The notes under the pieces are model-generated. The model was not told the origin of the DNA. It made no database searches and was given only the letters and a program-made list of their open reading frames with translations. A stretch of 64,000 nucleotides of DNA from Pollenia angustigena (Eukaryota; Arthropoda; Insecta; Diptera; Polleniidae). Below, piece by piece: positions 26,013-32,575 of this stretch. The translations under genes and the position numbers were made by a program. Location: NCBI GenBank assembly GCA_930367215.1, contig OV884056.1, positions 91,771,285 to 91,835,284 of the forward strand, read 5' to 3'. Within the stretch, counting starts at the first letter, position 1. Every line of letters begins with the position of its first letter.

Positions 26013-28866
26013 AATATATATACATACATTCACTTTTATATATATAGATGTTTGAGAAATAGTTTCATTCCGAACATCGAAAGCTGCATGATCTCCAAAA
26101 TTTGTGCCAGAAGAATGTAATTCCTCGTGGCTCGCAGTCATTTTTCTTTAACTTACAAGGTGGAAAGAAGCGAAATTGTTTAGATGAGCCAGATGTAGCA
26201 GAGGAAGAGAAAGAAGACGAATGAACTTCTAGTTATTTTTGATTTACGCAATGTATACCTTAATTTCTCATAATTTTTTTTTTTAAATTAACCCAAATTG
26301 GAATGTAATGAATATGTGCCATTGAATCTATGAATTAATCACTGTTTTATAATGTTACAAATTGATATTTTTGAGATCAAATATTTTAATAAACAGCGTA
26401 TTCCATACAAAATAAACAAACAAAAAATATACATATAAAAAATAAAATAGCCTATATGGAGGACTTGCACTTAGAATGACATAATTATGGTCTTAAAGGA
26501 TGCGTAGAATAAAAAAAAATTGGTCAATTAAAAGACAAGAAACGGGTTTATGTATTCGTCGCAAAATCCAATATGAAAAATATGTATTTACCGCAATTAA
26601 CCGCAAAAATTATACACTATTGTTTTATTAAGGGGACGATATAATCATTACGATTCTTTTTAAAAAGTAATCTAATTGATTACTAATCGTAATCGATATT
26701 TAACCGGTATGGTCCAATATATGTATTTCAGGTATAAGAGAATGTATACTTTTCCGTTTTTATCGCTATTCAATAGGTGTACATGTTTAATGAAATCTTT
26801 CACCAACTTCATCGGATTCTGTGACCAACTTCCGCTCAAAACAGTCCCTATGAGAATTCCAAAAATTAATTTTTGTTGACATAGGTTAAGTTTCGACTTA
26901 TTTTCGAGCAATAGGAGAACGGTTTTTACCTAAAACATTATTAAGGACATCTTTTACACAGTTCCATGAGGAGAGTGCTATTGGTTAGAGCACATGATTA
27001 AATTCATAATTTTGCATTACCTTTCTTATATTAAGATCGACTAAAATACCTGTTGCAATGAAGTCATAATTCGGAAAAATTATTTTTAATGATTTAAGCC
27101 TTAAGTATTTATCCTTTGTTTTATCTTCGCATCGCTAGCAATATTTTTTAATATTGTTTTTGATTTACCTTTGTTTTGTTGTAATATAATTTTTCTGTAA
27201 TTTCTTTTGTCAAGTTGGCGTAAGTATATAAATAACCCTTAAGGCCAATCCATAATGTACTTAAGTTGGCTTAACCAAATGTGCGAATACATGTAAATTA
27301 TATAAGGCACACCATATTGAACTGAAGGAAACTTTTTGCTAAGTTTAATGAAACTGTCATTTGCTTAAGCAAGGTGCGAATCTAATCGCACATTCCGTAC
27401 GGAATCAAATGTTTTTTTATTTTGTTTTCTTAAGTACATTTGAAAGACATTTTGTTTATTTTTGACATTAGGTTAAGCAAGACTATGCATATTATGGTTC
27501 AGCCTTTAATCCACCTTTTAAGTTTTTGCTTTTTTTTTGAATTTTCGACTCAAGTGTATTTGGATACCTATAGTAGAATTTTATGACAAATATTTCAACT
27601 AACTTGCTTAAAAAAAAAAAACCCCATTTATAGAAGAATTAGAGGGTTAATATACCAACAAATTGTTGCTTGTAATGTTCTGAATAAATCTTCTGAAGAC
27701 ACTATATAGCAAAAACCCTAAGTATCAAGCGATTTTCTACGTTTTTTTTTACTACACAAGGGTGCAACTTTAAGTAGTCCGTAAAATGAGTTTCAGATGT
27801 AAACTTTTAAAACGCCGATACACGTTCATATATCTTTTTTTAGTCCCCTCTAGAAGAATCAGTTGTTATTTTTTTGTATGTTGATTGATTTTATGCTCTG
27901 CTTTTGAATGTGTTATTGCTCTTATGGTGTTTTCTTTTCTAAAAAATAATAATGCATGATATTTGTGAAAAATATTTATCAGGTTACACGCACCCTTACA
28001 AAGTGATGCATTTTTCTAAATTACAATGGAACAAAATAATACCTACGTTTTACACTAAACACTAATGTGTATTTAGAGTTTTAAATATTGAATGCGAAGT
28101 TTGTACTAATAAGCGATATTCACCACGGTTGTAGCGATTTTCAATATTAAATTTTCTTTGAATTCCAATAAGCTTTAACAACACTGATTTTTAATAATTA
28201 AAGTCAGCTGTTGTTAAAAATTATGTGCAAAAAAAATAATTATTAAATAAAAGTTAAACAAACGAAAAACCAAAAGTTTTTTTATCCATCACAATATAAC
28301 CATAAATCACAATACATACAACACCAATTGTACGGAAAAACAAGAAAAATAGATGCTTGCATAAAAATGTACTTAACGCAGATTCAAAAAGGGTATTATC
28401 TCACACTCAATTATAACGGGATAAGAAATGGCACAAATTTGCCATTTGTTTTTGCAACATATTTAGAAAGGAAAACGACAACTTCTCACACTTTGGCATA
28501 TTTTTTTAGAATAGAACAAAAACCCGCGCGAATGGTAGCATACATGGAACATTATTGTCAGAAAAGAAAACACCATTAGCTGCGATGCAAAAAATAATAT
28601 ACTTTGTGCACAAGGCTTACATGGACATCCAGCCGGACGGACGGACATCGTAAGATCGGTAAGTCGATCGGTATACTAAAAGTTGGATCTCGGACCAATA
28701 TTTCAAGCTGTTACAAACAGAAGCACAAACTATTCTAGTGTGGATATAAAAAACGAGATACTAAAACATTTAACAAAAAAAAAAATGTATTGTAAAAAGG
28801 CTGTGTTTTTATTACCTTCAAAGGTCTGGTGATTGTTATGGTCTCGATAGTCGTTGTGGGCGCCAT
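6651..28866 (-). CDS. Claudin/PMP22-superfamily four-pass membrane protein, five coding exons
   Basis: Joining 28816-28866, 13593-13779, 13351-13500, 6889-6951 and 6651-6811 on the minus strand gives an uninterrupted 203-residue protein; every junction is GT-AG and in frame (phases 0, 1, 1, 1). Hydrophobic segments lie at about residues 18-38, 84-106, 121-143 and 162-181. The first extracellular loop carries the claudin-type pattern W40, W46, G49-L50-F51, C54 and C73. The TM4 segment (WEFGWAYGVGWGAAIF) and the polar tail ending QMRA resemble TMEM47/VAB-9-like proteins, which act at cell junctions; this family link is from memory, so no symbol is given. The length is normal for the superfamily. 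Introns 1 and 3 are large and transposon-filled. An upstream non-coding exon is implied by a splice acceptor just before the ATG. A claudin-type role in epithelial junctions is inference only. Confidence 0.88.
6889..6951 (-). CDS. Coding exon 4 of the claudin-like gene
   Basis: This 63-base exon has the acceptor ATCATTACAG and the donor GGTAAGTG. It encodes residues 131-150 (second half of TM3 and the start of the second loop, ending GELNL). It is too short to appear as an ORF and was found from the splice sites and phase. Confidence 0.86.
7650..9650. mobile_element. Inverted-repeat element with TTAGNGTGGGT end, split by a second element
   Basis: Starting at TTAGAGTGGGT, the segment with ACCCACCAAGCGTATAGC through CCTAAAACTG at about 8000 matches, in the opposite orientation, the element at 49040-49652. 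The homology resumes after the 8038-9283 insertion (AAAATTTCTTT and ATTTAAGCAAAAACTG near 9585-9620). A short hairpin, with arms near 9300-9360 and 9525-9585, lies in the right part. The right boundary is uncertain. No ORF was found. Confidence 0.5.
8038..9283. mobile_element. Long-TIR foldback-like element, 1246 bp, TSD TA
   Basis: The left arm (about 8038-8425) and right arm (about 8895-9283) are near-perfect inverted copies starting TAGAGCAATTCCATATG, and TA flanks both ends. The central 470 bases contain a second inverted repeat around TTACCTGGTAATAAATATTT (about 8720-8775 and 8825-8890). No transposase frame is present. The TA duplication would fit a Tc1/mariner-type source, but the superfamily is not proven. 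Confidence 0.7.
10138..10312. mobile_element. 175-bp MITE, TSD ATA, GGCCCTAA end
   Basis: It reads GGCCCTAATAATATAATT at the left and AAGGGCC at the right, flanked by ATA at 10135-10137 and 10313-10315. The arms fold over nearly the whole length (ATTACAAAATATTTATGAAT in the centre). The end sequence matches that of the Myb-carrying element at 34940-35953, suggesting one Harbinger-type family. Confidence 0.72.
10774..12598. repeat. Satellite array: 11 units of ~180 bp with 886-bp higher-order repeat
   Basis: Unit starts (GACACAGTGGCC) fall at about 10774, 10952, 11118, 11298, 11478, 11658, 11838, 12004, 12184, 12364 and 12544, so spacing is 180 except for 166 after units 2 and 7, where ATCGAAGGGTTTGG is deleted. 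Two variants (CACTCAGCACTTTCATGTG and CACACAGCACTTTCAAGAG) alternate B-A-B-B-A and then repeat in the same order, giving a five-unit period of 886 bp. The last unit is truncated. It lies in intron 3. No ORF spans it. Confidence 0.95.
12785..12818. repeat. Solo right end resembling the foldback/MULE tip
   Basis: The sequence ATTTATCTTCACACACGTA matches the right ends of the 9-bp-TSD elements at 32576-34232 and 51235-51853. Just upstream the motif CGCATGCGATATTTTTTTAA occurs twice. No matching left end was found, so this is either a relic or chance. Confidence 0.35.
13351..13500 (-). CDS. Coding exon 3 of the claudin-like gene
   Basis: The 150-base exon has acceptor TTTGTTTCAG and donor TGTAAGTATC. 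It encodes residues 81-129, TM2 (ATAVLCVITLITDVVATILT) followed by a basic cytoplasmic loop and the start of TM3. Its first bases complete Phe80 with exon 2, and its last base starts Leu130. Confidence 0.88.
13593..13779 (-). CDS. Coding exon 2 of the claudin-like gene
   Basis: It starts after a strong pyrimidine-rich acceptor (TCTCTCAAATTTCAG) with GTC ATT GCA and ends at donor TGTAAGTATC. It encodes residues 18-79: TM1 and the first extracellular loop with the W, GLF, C and C signature. The open frame upstream through 13797 begins with TTG and is intronic, so the exon boundary, not that codon, is used. The 92-bp intron 2 separates it from exon 3. Confidence 0.88.
13798..14809. other. Intron 1 interval without recognisable element
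   Basis: AT-rich intronic sequence. It contains AATCCCG/CGGGATTT-rich words at 13870-13960 reminiscent of those at 7485-7520. No TE boundary or ORF with homology was seen. Confidence 0.4.
14810..15036. mobile_element. Inverted-repeat MITE (CATGTTCTGACAAT ends)
   Basis: CGGCCATGTTCTGACAAT at the left mirrors ATTGTCAGAACATGCCCG at the right over about 18 bases with one or two mismatches, and the match extends as GCGATTTTAAA/AAAACGTTT-type words. No target duplication was resolved. Confidence 0.55.
15263..15868 (+). pseudogene. Tc1/mariner transposase relic, copy 1
   Basis: The reading frame starts MESYEIEQRF, loses most of the N-terminal half by deletion, and resumes as YFFENEVLQAVTVKGV. It retains the catalytic-domain motif WFKQDGATCHTA, then TPLDFFLWVYLKEKVYVDKP and the C-terminus RRGRGGHLANILFHT. 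From about 15392 to 15868 the frame is broken only by one TAG (15650-15652). The DDE transposase identity (IS630-Tc1-mariner) rests on the DGATCHTA and TPLDFFLW motifs. Most of the DNA-binding half is absent, so it is inactive. Confidence 0.85.
15896..17282. repeat. Pair of ~90-bp direct repeats
   Basis: Segments 15896-15985 and 17186-17282 are near-identical: each carries GACACC/GACACAAC, a TGTCTYCCAGTTTTGCCCAA stretch and AGTCATGCACTTTTTTTTAT. They flank the element at 16084-16875 and follow or precede the two mariner relics, suggesting a duplicated mariner-associated segment. Confidence 0.6.
16084..16875. mobile_element. Harbinger-like element, 792 bp, TSD TAA
   Basis: The TIR begins GGCCGAGGCCACGCAATGAG and its inverse ends the element; TAA flanks both sides (16081-16083, 16876-16878). 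Subterminal regions are packed with GAGCG/GCGTC/AGCGGC words in both orientations, which could be transposase binding sites. A half copy of the palindromic MITE (CAGCCTGTTCGTCG, about 16292-16363) lies inside. No transposase is retained. Confidence 0.78.
17410..17872 (+). pseudogene. Tc1/mariner transposase relic, copy 2
   Basis: This is a more decayed copy of the relic at 15263-15868. Recognisable pieces are FFENEVGQAVTVNGVRY, EDMDLDDMWFQH, then GRVISLRGNVNWPPLS, PLNFFLWGYI and the tail near ADILLHT. Several frameshifts, a deletion removing the DGATCHTA motif and an internal gap before the C-terminus make it non-functional. Confidence 0.8.
18252..18921. mobile_element. Three-copy inverted-repeat family, copy A
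   Basis: Its right end GAGTTACAGAACATGGGCAC matches, in inverse orientation, the left ends of the copies at 53568-54222 and 59704-60426. The internal sequence from CTGTGTCTGTAACTC through AACGCCAGTAACACG is shared with both. Inner inverted repeats around CTGTGTCTGTAACT and CGAAAAGT flank the body. The left tip is degenerate. A frame starting near 18306 reads NSCRKLLKEITSLRYK and is shared with the other copies (see findings). Superfamily unknown. Confidence 0.7.
18922..19183. mobile_element. MITE copy related to 27239-27509, left tip lost
   Basis: The sequence with GGTGGCTTAAGCAA, CATTCCTTACGGAACCAAAA and TTTTTGACAGTAGCC matches 27239-27509 in the same orientation. It abuts copy A of the three-copy family, and its left terminus is merged with that element's end. 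Its right end is GTTGGGCCTTAA. Confidence 0.6.
19276..20146. mobile_element. Inverted-repeat element with ATACATATCGTCAG ends
   Basis: ATACATATCGTCAGCTCAGA continues to TTGGTTTG and is perfectly mirrored at the right end. The body contains a repeat also seen near 48130-48770 (GTATTTTTTTGATAA, GCGATGTTGAAT-like words) and a 21-base C run. A pyrimidine-rich body with no ORF suggests a non-autonomous element. The tip shares TATCGTCRG with the elements at 30013 and 56055. Confidence 0.65.
19559..19579. repeat. Poly-C homopolymer, 21 bases
   Basis: An uninterrupted C run in an otherwise AT-rich region, directly after TACTATTT. Its exact length may be unstable or a sequencing artefact. Confidence 0.9.
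21045..21240. repeat. Left arm of long-range inverted repeat (partner 27648-27850)
   Basis: GAAGATTTATTCAGA, AGGGTTTTGTTATAAAGTGT and AAAAAAGATATACGTGCAT in this segment recur inverted at 27648-27850 with scattered differences. The arms bracket 6.4 kb containing further nested inverted repeats, so they may be the ends of a large decayed element. Confidence 0.6.
21530..21745. repeat. GTAATC-rich repeat (inverted copy at 24650-24810)
   Basis: Many GTAATC/GATTAC words and the block CGGCGATTACTACAAAATAA plus TCAAAAAGAATCAAAA are mirrored in inverse orientation at 24650-24810; a third partial copy lies at 26635-26690. Each copy is itself partly palindromic around CCGATTA. Confidence 0.6.
22679..24361. 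mobile_element. Inverted-repeat element with GGCCCGTTTTCACAACT ends
   Basis: GGCCCGTTTTCACAACT at the left mirrors AGTTGTGAAAACGGGCC at the right, and weaker pairing (TTTAACC/GGTTAAA, ATTATT) continues for about 100 bases. The flanks are TAA and TCA, a 3-bp duplication with one mismatch. The inside holds reiterated words such as GCGAATTTCCGCTAATT, also found at 36050-36170, and short fragments of other repeats. No transposase is recognisable. Confidence 0.6.
24650..24810. repeat. GTAATC-rich repeat, second copy
   Basis: Inverse copy of 21530-21745: AGTAATCAAAAAGAATCAAA, then GGATTACTTTTGATTCTTTT, then GTAGTAATCGCCGG. The first two blocks form a local hairpin. Confidence 0.6.
25170..26040. 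repeat. Dispersed fly-type repeat with CGCCCC motifs and AT microsatellite tail
   Basis: Begins near TAGCTTAACCCGGTGTGCTT and contains repeated motifs such as GGGCGGGGCCACGCCC and GGGCGTGGCATCGCCCCTTTG interleaved with GTGAAAATTT-type words, ending in a (TA)n tract. Repeats of this style are common in fly genomes; their class is not decidable from this copy. Confidence 0.55.
25978..26010. repeat. (TA)n microsatellite
   Basis: A pure TA dinucleotide run of about 33 bases, followed by a less regular CAAATATATATACATAC segment. Confidence 0.9.
26063..26224 (+). pseudogene. C-terminal coding remnant, possibly a transposase last exon
   Basis: A 53-codon frame ends at TGA: it begins FHSEHRKLHDLQ after an AG and includes LCQKNVIPRGSQSFFF, then GGKKRNCLDEP and a highly acidic end. 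Composition (basic and aromatic, then acidic tail) is protein-like in an AT-rich setting, and the preceding GAGAAATAG could be a splice acceptor. I do not recognise the family. Its position near the right arm of the 24780-26690 segment suggests the 3' end of that element's transposase gene, which is inference. Confidence 0.35.
27239..27509. mobile_element. MITE with TTAAGGCCAATCC ends
   Basis: The left TTAAGGCCAATCCATAAT and inverted right end TTAAAGGCTGAACCATAAT form imperfect TIRs. The body (CATTCCGTACGGAATC, TTTTTGACATTAGG) is shared with 18922-19183. Boundary TTAA may be part of the target duplication. Confidence 0.6.
27648..27850. repeat. Right arm of long-range inverted repeat (partner 21045-21240)
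   Basis: Inverse copy of 21045-21240, with AGAATTAGAGGGT, AATAAATCTTCTGAAGACAC and TGAGTTTCAGATGTAAACTT. See the partner entry. Confidence 0.6.
28816..28866 (-). CDS. Coding exon 1 (start) of the claudin-like gene
   Basis: ATG GCG CCC ... encodes MAPTTTIETITITRPLK and ends at donor AAGGTAATA. Phase 0 joins it exactly to Val18 in exon 2, giving PLK-VIAFICG, an organisation typical of the cytoplasmic N-terminus and first membrane segment of claudin-like proteins. The triplet before the ATG is AAA, a favourable insect context. No upstream in-frame ATG is present in the exon. Confidence 0.85.
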
Positions 28867-28891
28867 TTTCGATGGTGATGGACGTCGTGAA
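28867..28891 (-). other. 5' UTR piece with upstream splice acceptor
   Basis: Reading the minus strand, TTTATTTCATATCTATACAG precedes a 25-base leader TTCACGACGTCCATCACC... and the ATG. The acceptor quality suggests that transcription starts in a non-coding exon further upstream (higher coordinate); that exon and the promoter were not located. Confidence 0.6.
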
Positions 28892-28899
28892 CTGTATAG

Positions 28900-29836
28900 A
28901 TATGAAATAAAATAGACAAATTAATATTTCATTTGTAAATAAATTTTTTTTATAAAAAATTATAAAAAAATAAAATAACTAAAGATAACTAACTGTCTGT
29001 TTAAAAATATCGAACGTTAGCGCTCGCATTCAAAATTGTTTAACAGGCAGTTACTTTTCAAGTACTAGATACTTACCAGTTTGTAAAATAATGTTTGTAG
29101 TTTTTATTTTAATTGAGTTGTAAAAAAAGTATTTATAATTTTTATTATACTTATTTTCTTTAACTTATTATTGAATATGTAAAACTTAATTGCTTATTTG
29201 GTTAAGTTTTGTAATTTACAAAAAATGCTTTGATCTTGGTTTTATTTTTTTTTTATAAAAAAAAAATAGCGTTAGTTTTATTTTATAAGGGAATAATGCA
29301 ATAAATCAATTTGTTAATTATTTGATAAAGTTTTTATTTGTGTTATTTTTGTTATTGAGGGTTTTTTTTTCTTTCTTTAATATTTTGTTTATTTTTCAGC
29401 TGCTTTTTTTTATTGTTTATTAGTAGTAAATTAATTATGTTGCTCTTTAAACTTTTGTTTGTTTTTTACAACACTTTTTAATGCACTTTTGAACACCTTA
29501 AGCTTTGGGGTTTATTTTTAAAACTGCGATTTAAAAAAAATATATATATAATATTAAAGATTTTGTGGTAAAAAATGATAAAAAAAAAGGTTTTGAACAA
29601 GATTAAAAACACTCTGCTACATGATTATAAATAAACAAAGGCATGTGAATGTATGCATAAATGTACATACATAGTATATGTATGTTAAAGTTTTGTTTGT
29701 GTGTGCATAAATAAATATGAGACAGTTGCATAAATGTACATATATAAATAATTTCCCCAGCTGGGAATTAACGAAGCAGTTACATGAAAACTTATCTTGT
29801 TACTGATGTAGTCAATTTGTACACTCAAAGAAACTA
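28900..29836. other. AT-rich upstream/5' intron sequence
   Basis: Mostly T- and A-rich low complexity. A short imperfect palindrome with AACTGTCTGTTT and AACAGGCAGTT (about 28988-29055) resembles the tips of the palindromic MITE family. No gene was found. Confidence 0.45.
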
Positions 29837-29987
29837 ACTGCCTGTTTAACGATATCGAACGTCATCGTTCGCATAGAAAATTACATTTAAAACAAAAACA
29901 AACTTCGAATAATGTTCGAACTTTGTTTTTGTTTTAAATGTAATTTTCTATGCGAACGATGACGTTCGAAATCCGTGAACAGGCTGT
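29837..29987. mobile_element. Complete palindromic MITE (hairpin, ~150 bp)
   Basis: Arms of about 70 bases are almost perfectly inverted: each includes TCGAACGTCATCGTTCGCAT and AGAAAATTACATTTAAAACA, around a TTCGAATAATGTTCGAA centre. The tips are CTGCCTGTT and CAGCCTGTT. At least six further whole or partial relatives lie in the window. Confidence 0.8.
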
Positions 29988-30012
29988 AAATTGGTCATAT
30001 TGTTAAAATATC

Positions 30013-30670
30013 GTCGGTTGAAAATTCAAATGTCGTATGTGGATCTTTGCGGTTTTGATTTAAGATCGATTCCTTAGGTTTTCTGATCTGATCTTTTATT
30101 TGGCGTTATAAGTTTTTTGATACTTATACGGTTTTCGAGATATGGAGTGTTGAGTTTGTCATATGTGGTATTTGCTTAAGCAATTTTCAAATAAAATGTT
30201 GTATGTAACTCCTAAACGCCACATACGACAATTTCCATATAAAACGACCAAAAAATTGATTTATTATTAATTGTCGTATGTGGATTTTTCTTGCACATAC
30301 GATTTTTAAATAATTTTTGTTTTAAAAATCGTTCAACTTACATTTAAAACAAAAACAAATTTCGAAATTTTGTTTTTGTTTAAAATGTAAGTTGAACGGA
30401 CGAGTAAGGCGCTCGTGTTCTATAAACACCACATAAATGTCGTATGTAAACATTTCGGAAGCAAAATGTCGTATGTAGCTACCCCAAATGAGTTATAGGC
30501 ATCAGGCTTTTAAATAACCTAGTCAAATATTAGTAGTTTCCCCTCCAAAAATTTAAAGAAAATCGCTTTGCTGAAAAAAAATTTATAAGAGTTCAAACTT
30601 CAAACTCAATTTACTCGAAACTATCGGAATCCAAATACTACAATTAAATTATCAGCCGAAGATATGTACA
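30013..30670. mobile_element. Probable element of the TATCGTCGG family
   Basis: Starts ATATCGTCGGTTGAAAATTC with TGTCGTATGTGG downstream; several TGTCGTATGT words follow, and an inverted, decayed end (TATCAGCCGAAGATATGTAC) lies near 30650-30670. The start and the TGTCGTATGT word are shared with 56055-56374. It carries a palindromic MITE at 30330-30400. Confidence 0.45.
30330..30400. mobile_element. Short palindromic MITE copy
   Basis: CGTTCAACTTACATTTAAAA is mirrored by TTTAAAATGTAAGTTGAACG with TTTCGAAA at the centre; it belongs to the same family as 29837-29987 and 37533-37673. Confidence 0.7.
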
Positions 30671-30789
30671 TATTTCGGCCAAGTTCTTAAGTGAAATGGA
30701 AATCGAACAAATTTACAAACTACTAGACAAGCAATTACAAGTTAAGTGCAGAAATTTGAGTCTACATATTCATTGTGTGATGCTGCCGT

Positions 30790-31588
30790 GCCAGTGAGAC
30801 GCCATTCAGGCGTCCGAAGCAAACGTTCCAAATCAGTCGATTCCGCGGCGTTCTTAAGAACTGGTCATCGCCAAGACCACTAAATGGCGAATTTCGCGTA
30901 AAGATCTTGGTTTACGTACGTTCCCCGATTGGGCTCTGGAGAAGATGCATCAAGATGATGAATTTCATCGCAAAATCATCATCAGTACCGAAGCTCATTT
31001 TTGGCTCAATGGAGTCGTCAATAAGCAAAATATGCGTTCTTGGTTTGGTGAAAATCCACATGTGCTTCATGAATAACCACATCATGCACAAAAAATAACT
31101 GTTTGGTGCGGTTTGCATGCCGGCGGCGTCATTGGGCTATATTTTTTCGTCGATAATAACGATCGTCACGTTACTGTGAATGGCGATCGTTATCACGCCA
31201 TGATTACCGATTATTTTTGGCCCGAATTAAAAAACATGGACTTAAACGGCATGTGGTTTCAACAGGACGGTGCCACAAGCCAGACAGCACACGTAACAAT
31301 CGATTTATTGAAGAGTTAGTTTGGTGAGCGTGTTATCTCAAGAAATGGACCAGTCAATTGGACGCCTCGTTCGTGAGATTTAACGGCTCTAGACTTTTTT
31401 CTTTGGGGCTACGTCAAGTCATTGGTTATGCCAACAAGCTGACAACGTTGGAAGAACTCAGAGCCAACATTGAATCCGAAATAGCGGCCGTAACGGCCGA
31501 AAAGTGTGACCAAGTCATCAAAAATTGGGTCCAACGAATCGATCGCTGCCGACTTGGCAATATGAACGAAGTCGAGTTCCGTTCATAA
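30790..31588 (+). pseudogene. Tc1/mariner transposase relic, copy 3 (different subfamily)
   Basis: From 30926 the frame reads DWALEKMHQDDEFHRKIIIS, then TEAHFWLNGVVNKQNMRSWF, WCGLHAGGVIGLYFF, MDLNGMWFQQDGATSQTA, FGERVISRNGPVNWTPRS, DFFLWGYVK, and a tail of DRCRLGNMNEVEFRS. Stops interrupt at 31076 and 31318, and at least one frameshift lies near 31370. The usual first catalytic Asp of the SDE motif is replaced (STEAHFW). It lies upstream of exon 1. The family is clear; it is inactive. Confidence 0.85.
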
Positions 31589-32575
31589 ATGTTTTGATTG
31601 TATTTCAAGTCGGTCATAAAGTTTTAGAAATATCTCAAATGGTTTACGTTTAATTAAAAAAAAGGTATCAAGTCCTTATTGGAAAACCCATTACATGGAA
31701 GATGTTGCAATATATGCTATCTTTTCACTTTTGAAAAATTAAAAAACGCTCTTACATTCGAAATAAATACATATTTATAAAAGTAAAATTTGTATTTTAA
31801 AAAGTTTTCGTTGCAATCGGAAATTTCCACTATACTTGTGATAAAACATACAATACAATATCTCTGAGTGTAACAAGTGACAACACAAGTCTAAATCCCG
31901 TTTTTCCCTCTGCTGGGTTTTATTATAATAATTAAAATATTTGCTTTTTTAAGTAAATGTGTATGTAGATGACAGCAAAAAAGTTTTAAATTTCAATTAG
32001 AATGAATTTTATAGAAATTAAAAGCATCTTTCAACAGCAACATGCAGCAATAAATGCAACGACAACAACATGAAAATGCGTAAAAAGAAATGAAATTGAA
32101 AACAAAACGTACGCTTTAAACAAGACACGGCAAAAATTAAAATGTATAAAACGTCTTAATAAAGGAGAATAATCCAAATAAAAATTTTTAAATTACAAAA
32201 AATTGTTATGAAAAAACACCAAAATAAATGTTTTTTTATGAGTAAATGAAAAATAATAAAAAAATTATTCGGCTATGCCGATCTGTAATACCCTCTACTA
32301 GTGATGACAAATTGAAAAAACTATATCGATATTATTCAAGAGTATCGATACTTATTATTTAAAAAATCGATATTTCATTTTTTATTTAATACTCAAATAA
32401 AAACCAAAACTTTAATAAAAACAAAAAACAGGGAAGGATACAAAAAACCAGTTTGTTAATTTTCAAGAGCACATTTTATTTATCCGCCATATGAAATAAT
32501 AAGCAACTCTTTGGCCGATTCTAAAAAGCCGGCACAAAATTTTACAGGATAAATATATCCCTGGCAAAATAACTA
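31589..32575. other. AT-rich interval without gene
   Basis: No coding signal. Near 32262-32305 a short CGGCTATGCCGATCTGTAATACCCTC segment (inverse tail of the repeat family at 39450-40245) is present; ATCGATA words follow at 32320-32380. Confidence 0.45.

Larger units (their letters stand above)
24780..26690. mobile_element. Segment bounded by ~75-bp inverted repeats
   Basis: Around 24780-24850 the sequence reads TATATCGTCCCCTCAATAAAA followed by CAATAGTGTATAC, and 26612-26690 carries the inverse with few changes; GTAATC words lie outside both arms. The interior has a dispersed repeat (25170-26040), an AT microsatellite and a short coding remnant (26063-26224). It may be a decayed element of about 1.9 kb; no duplication was resolved. 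Confidence 0.45.
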
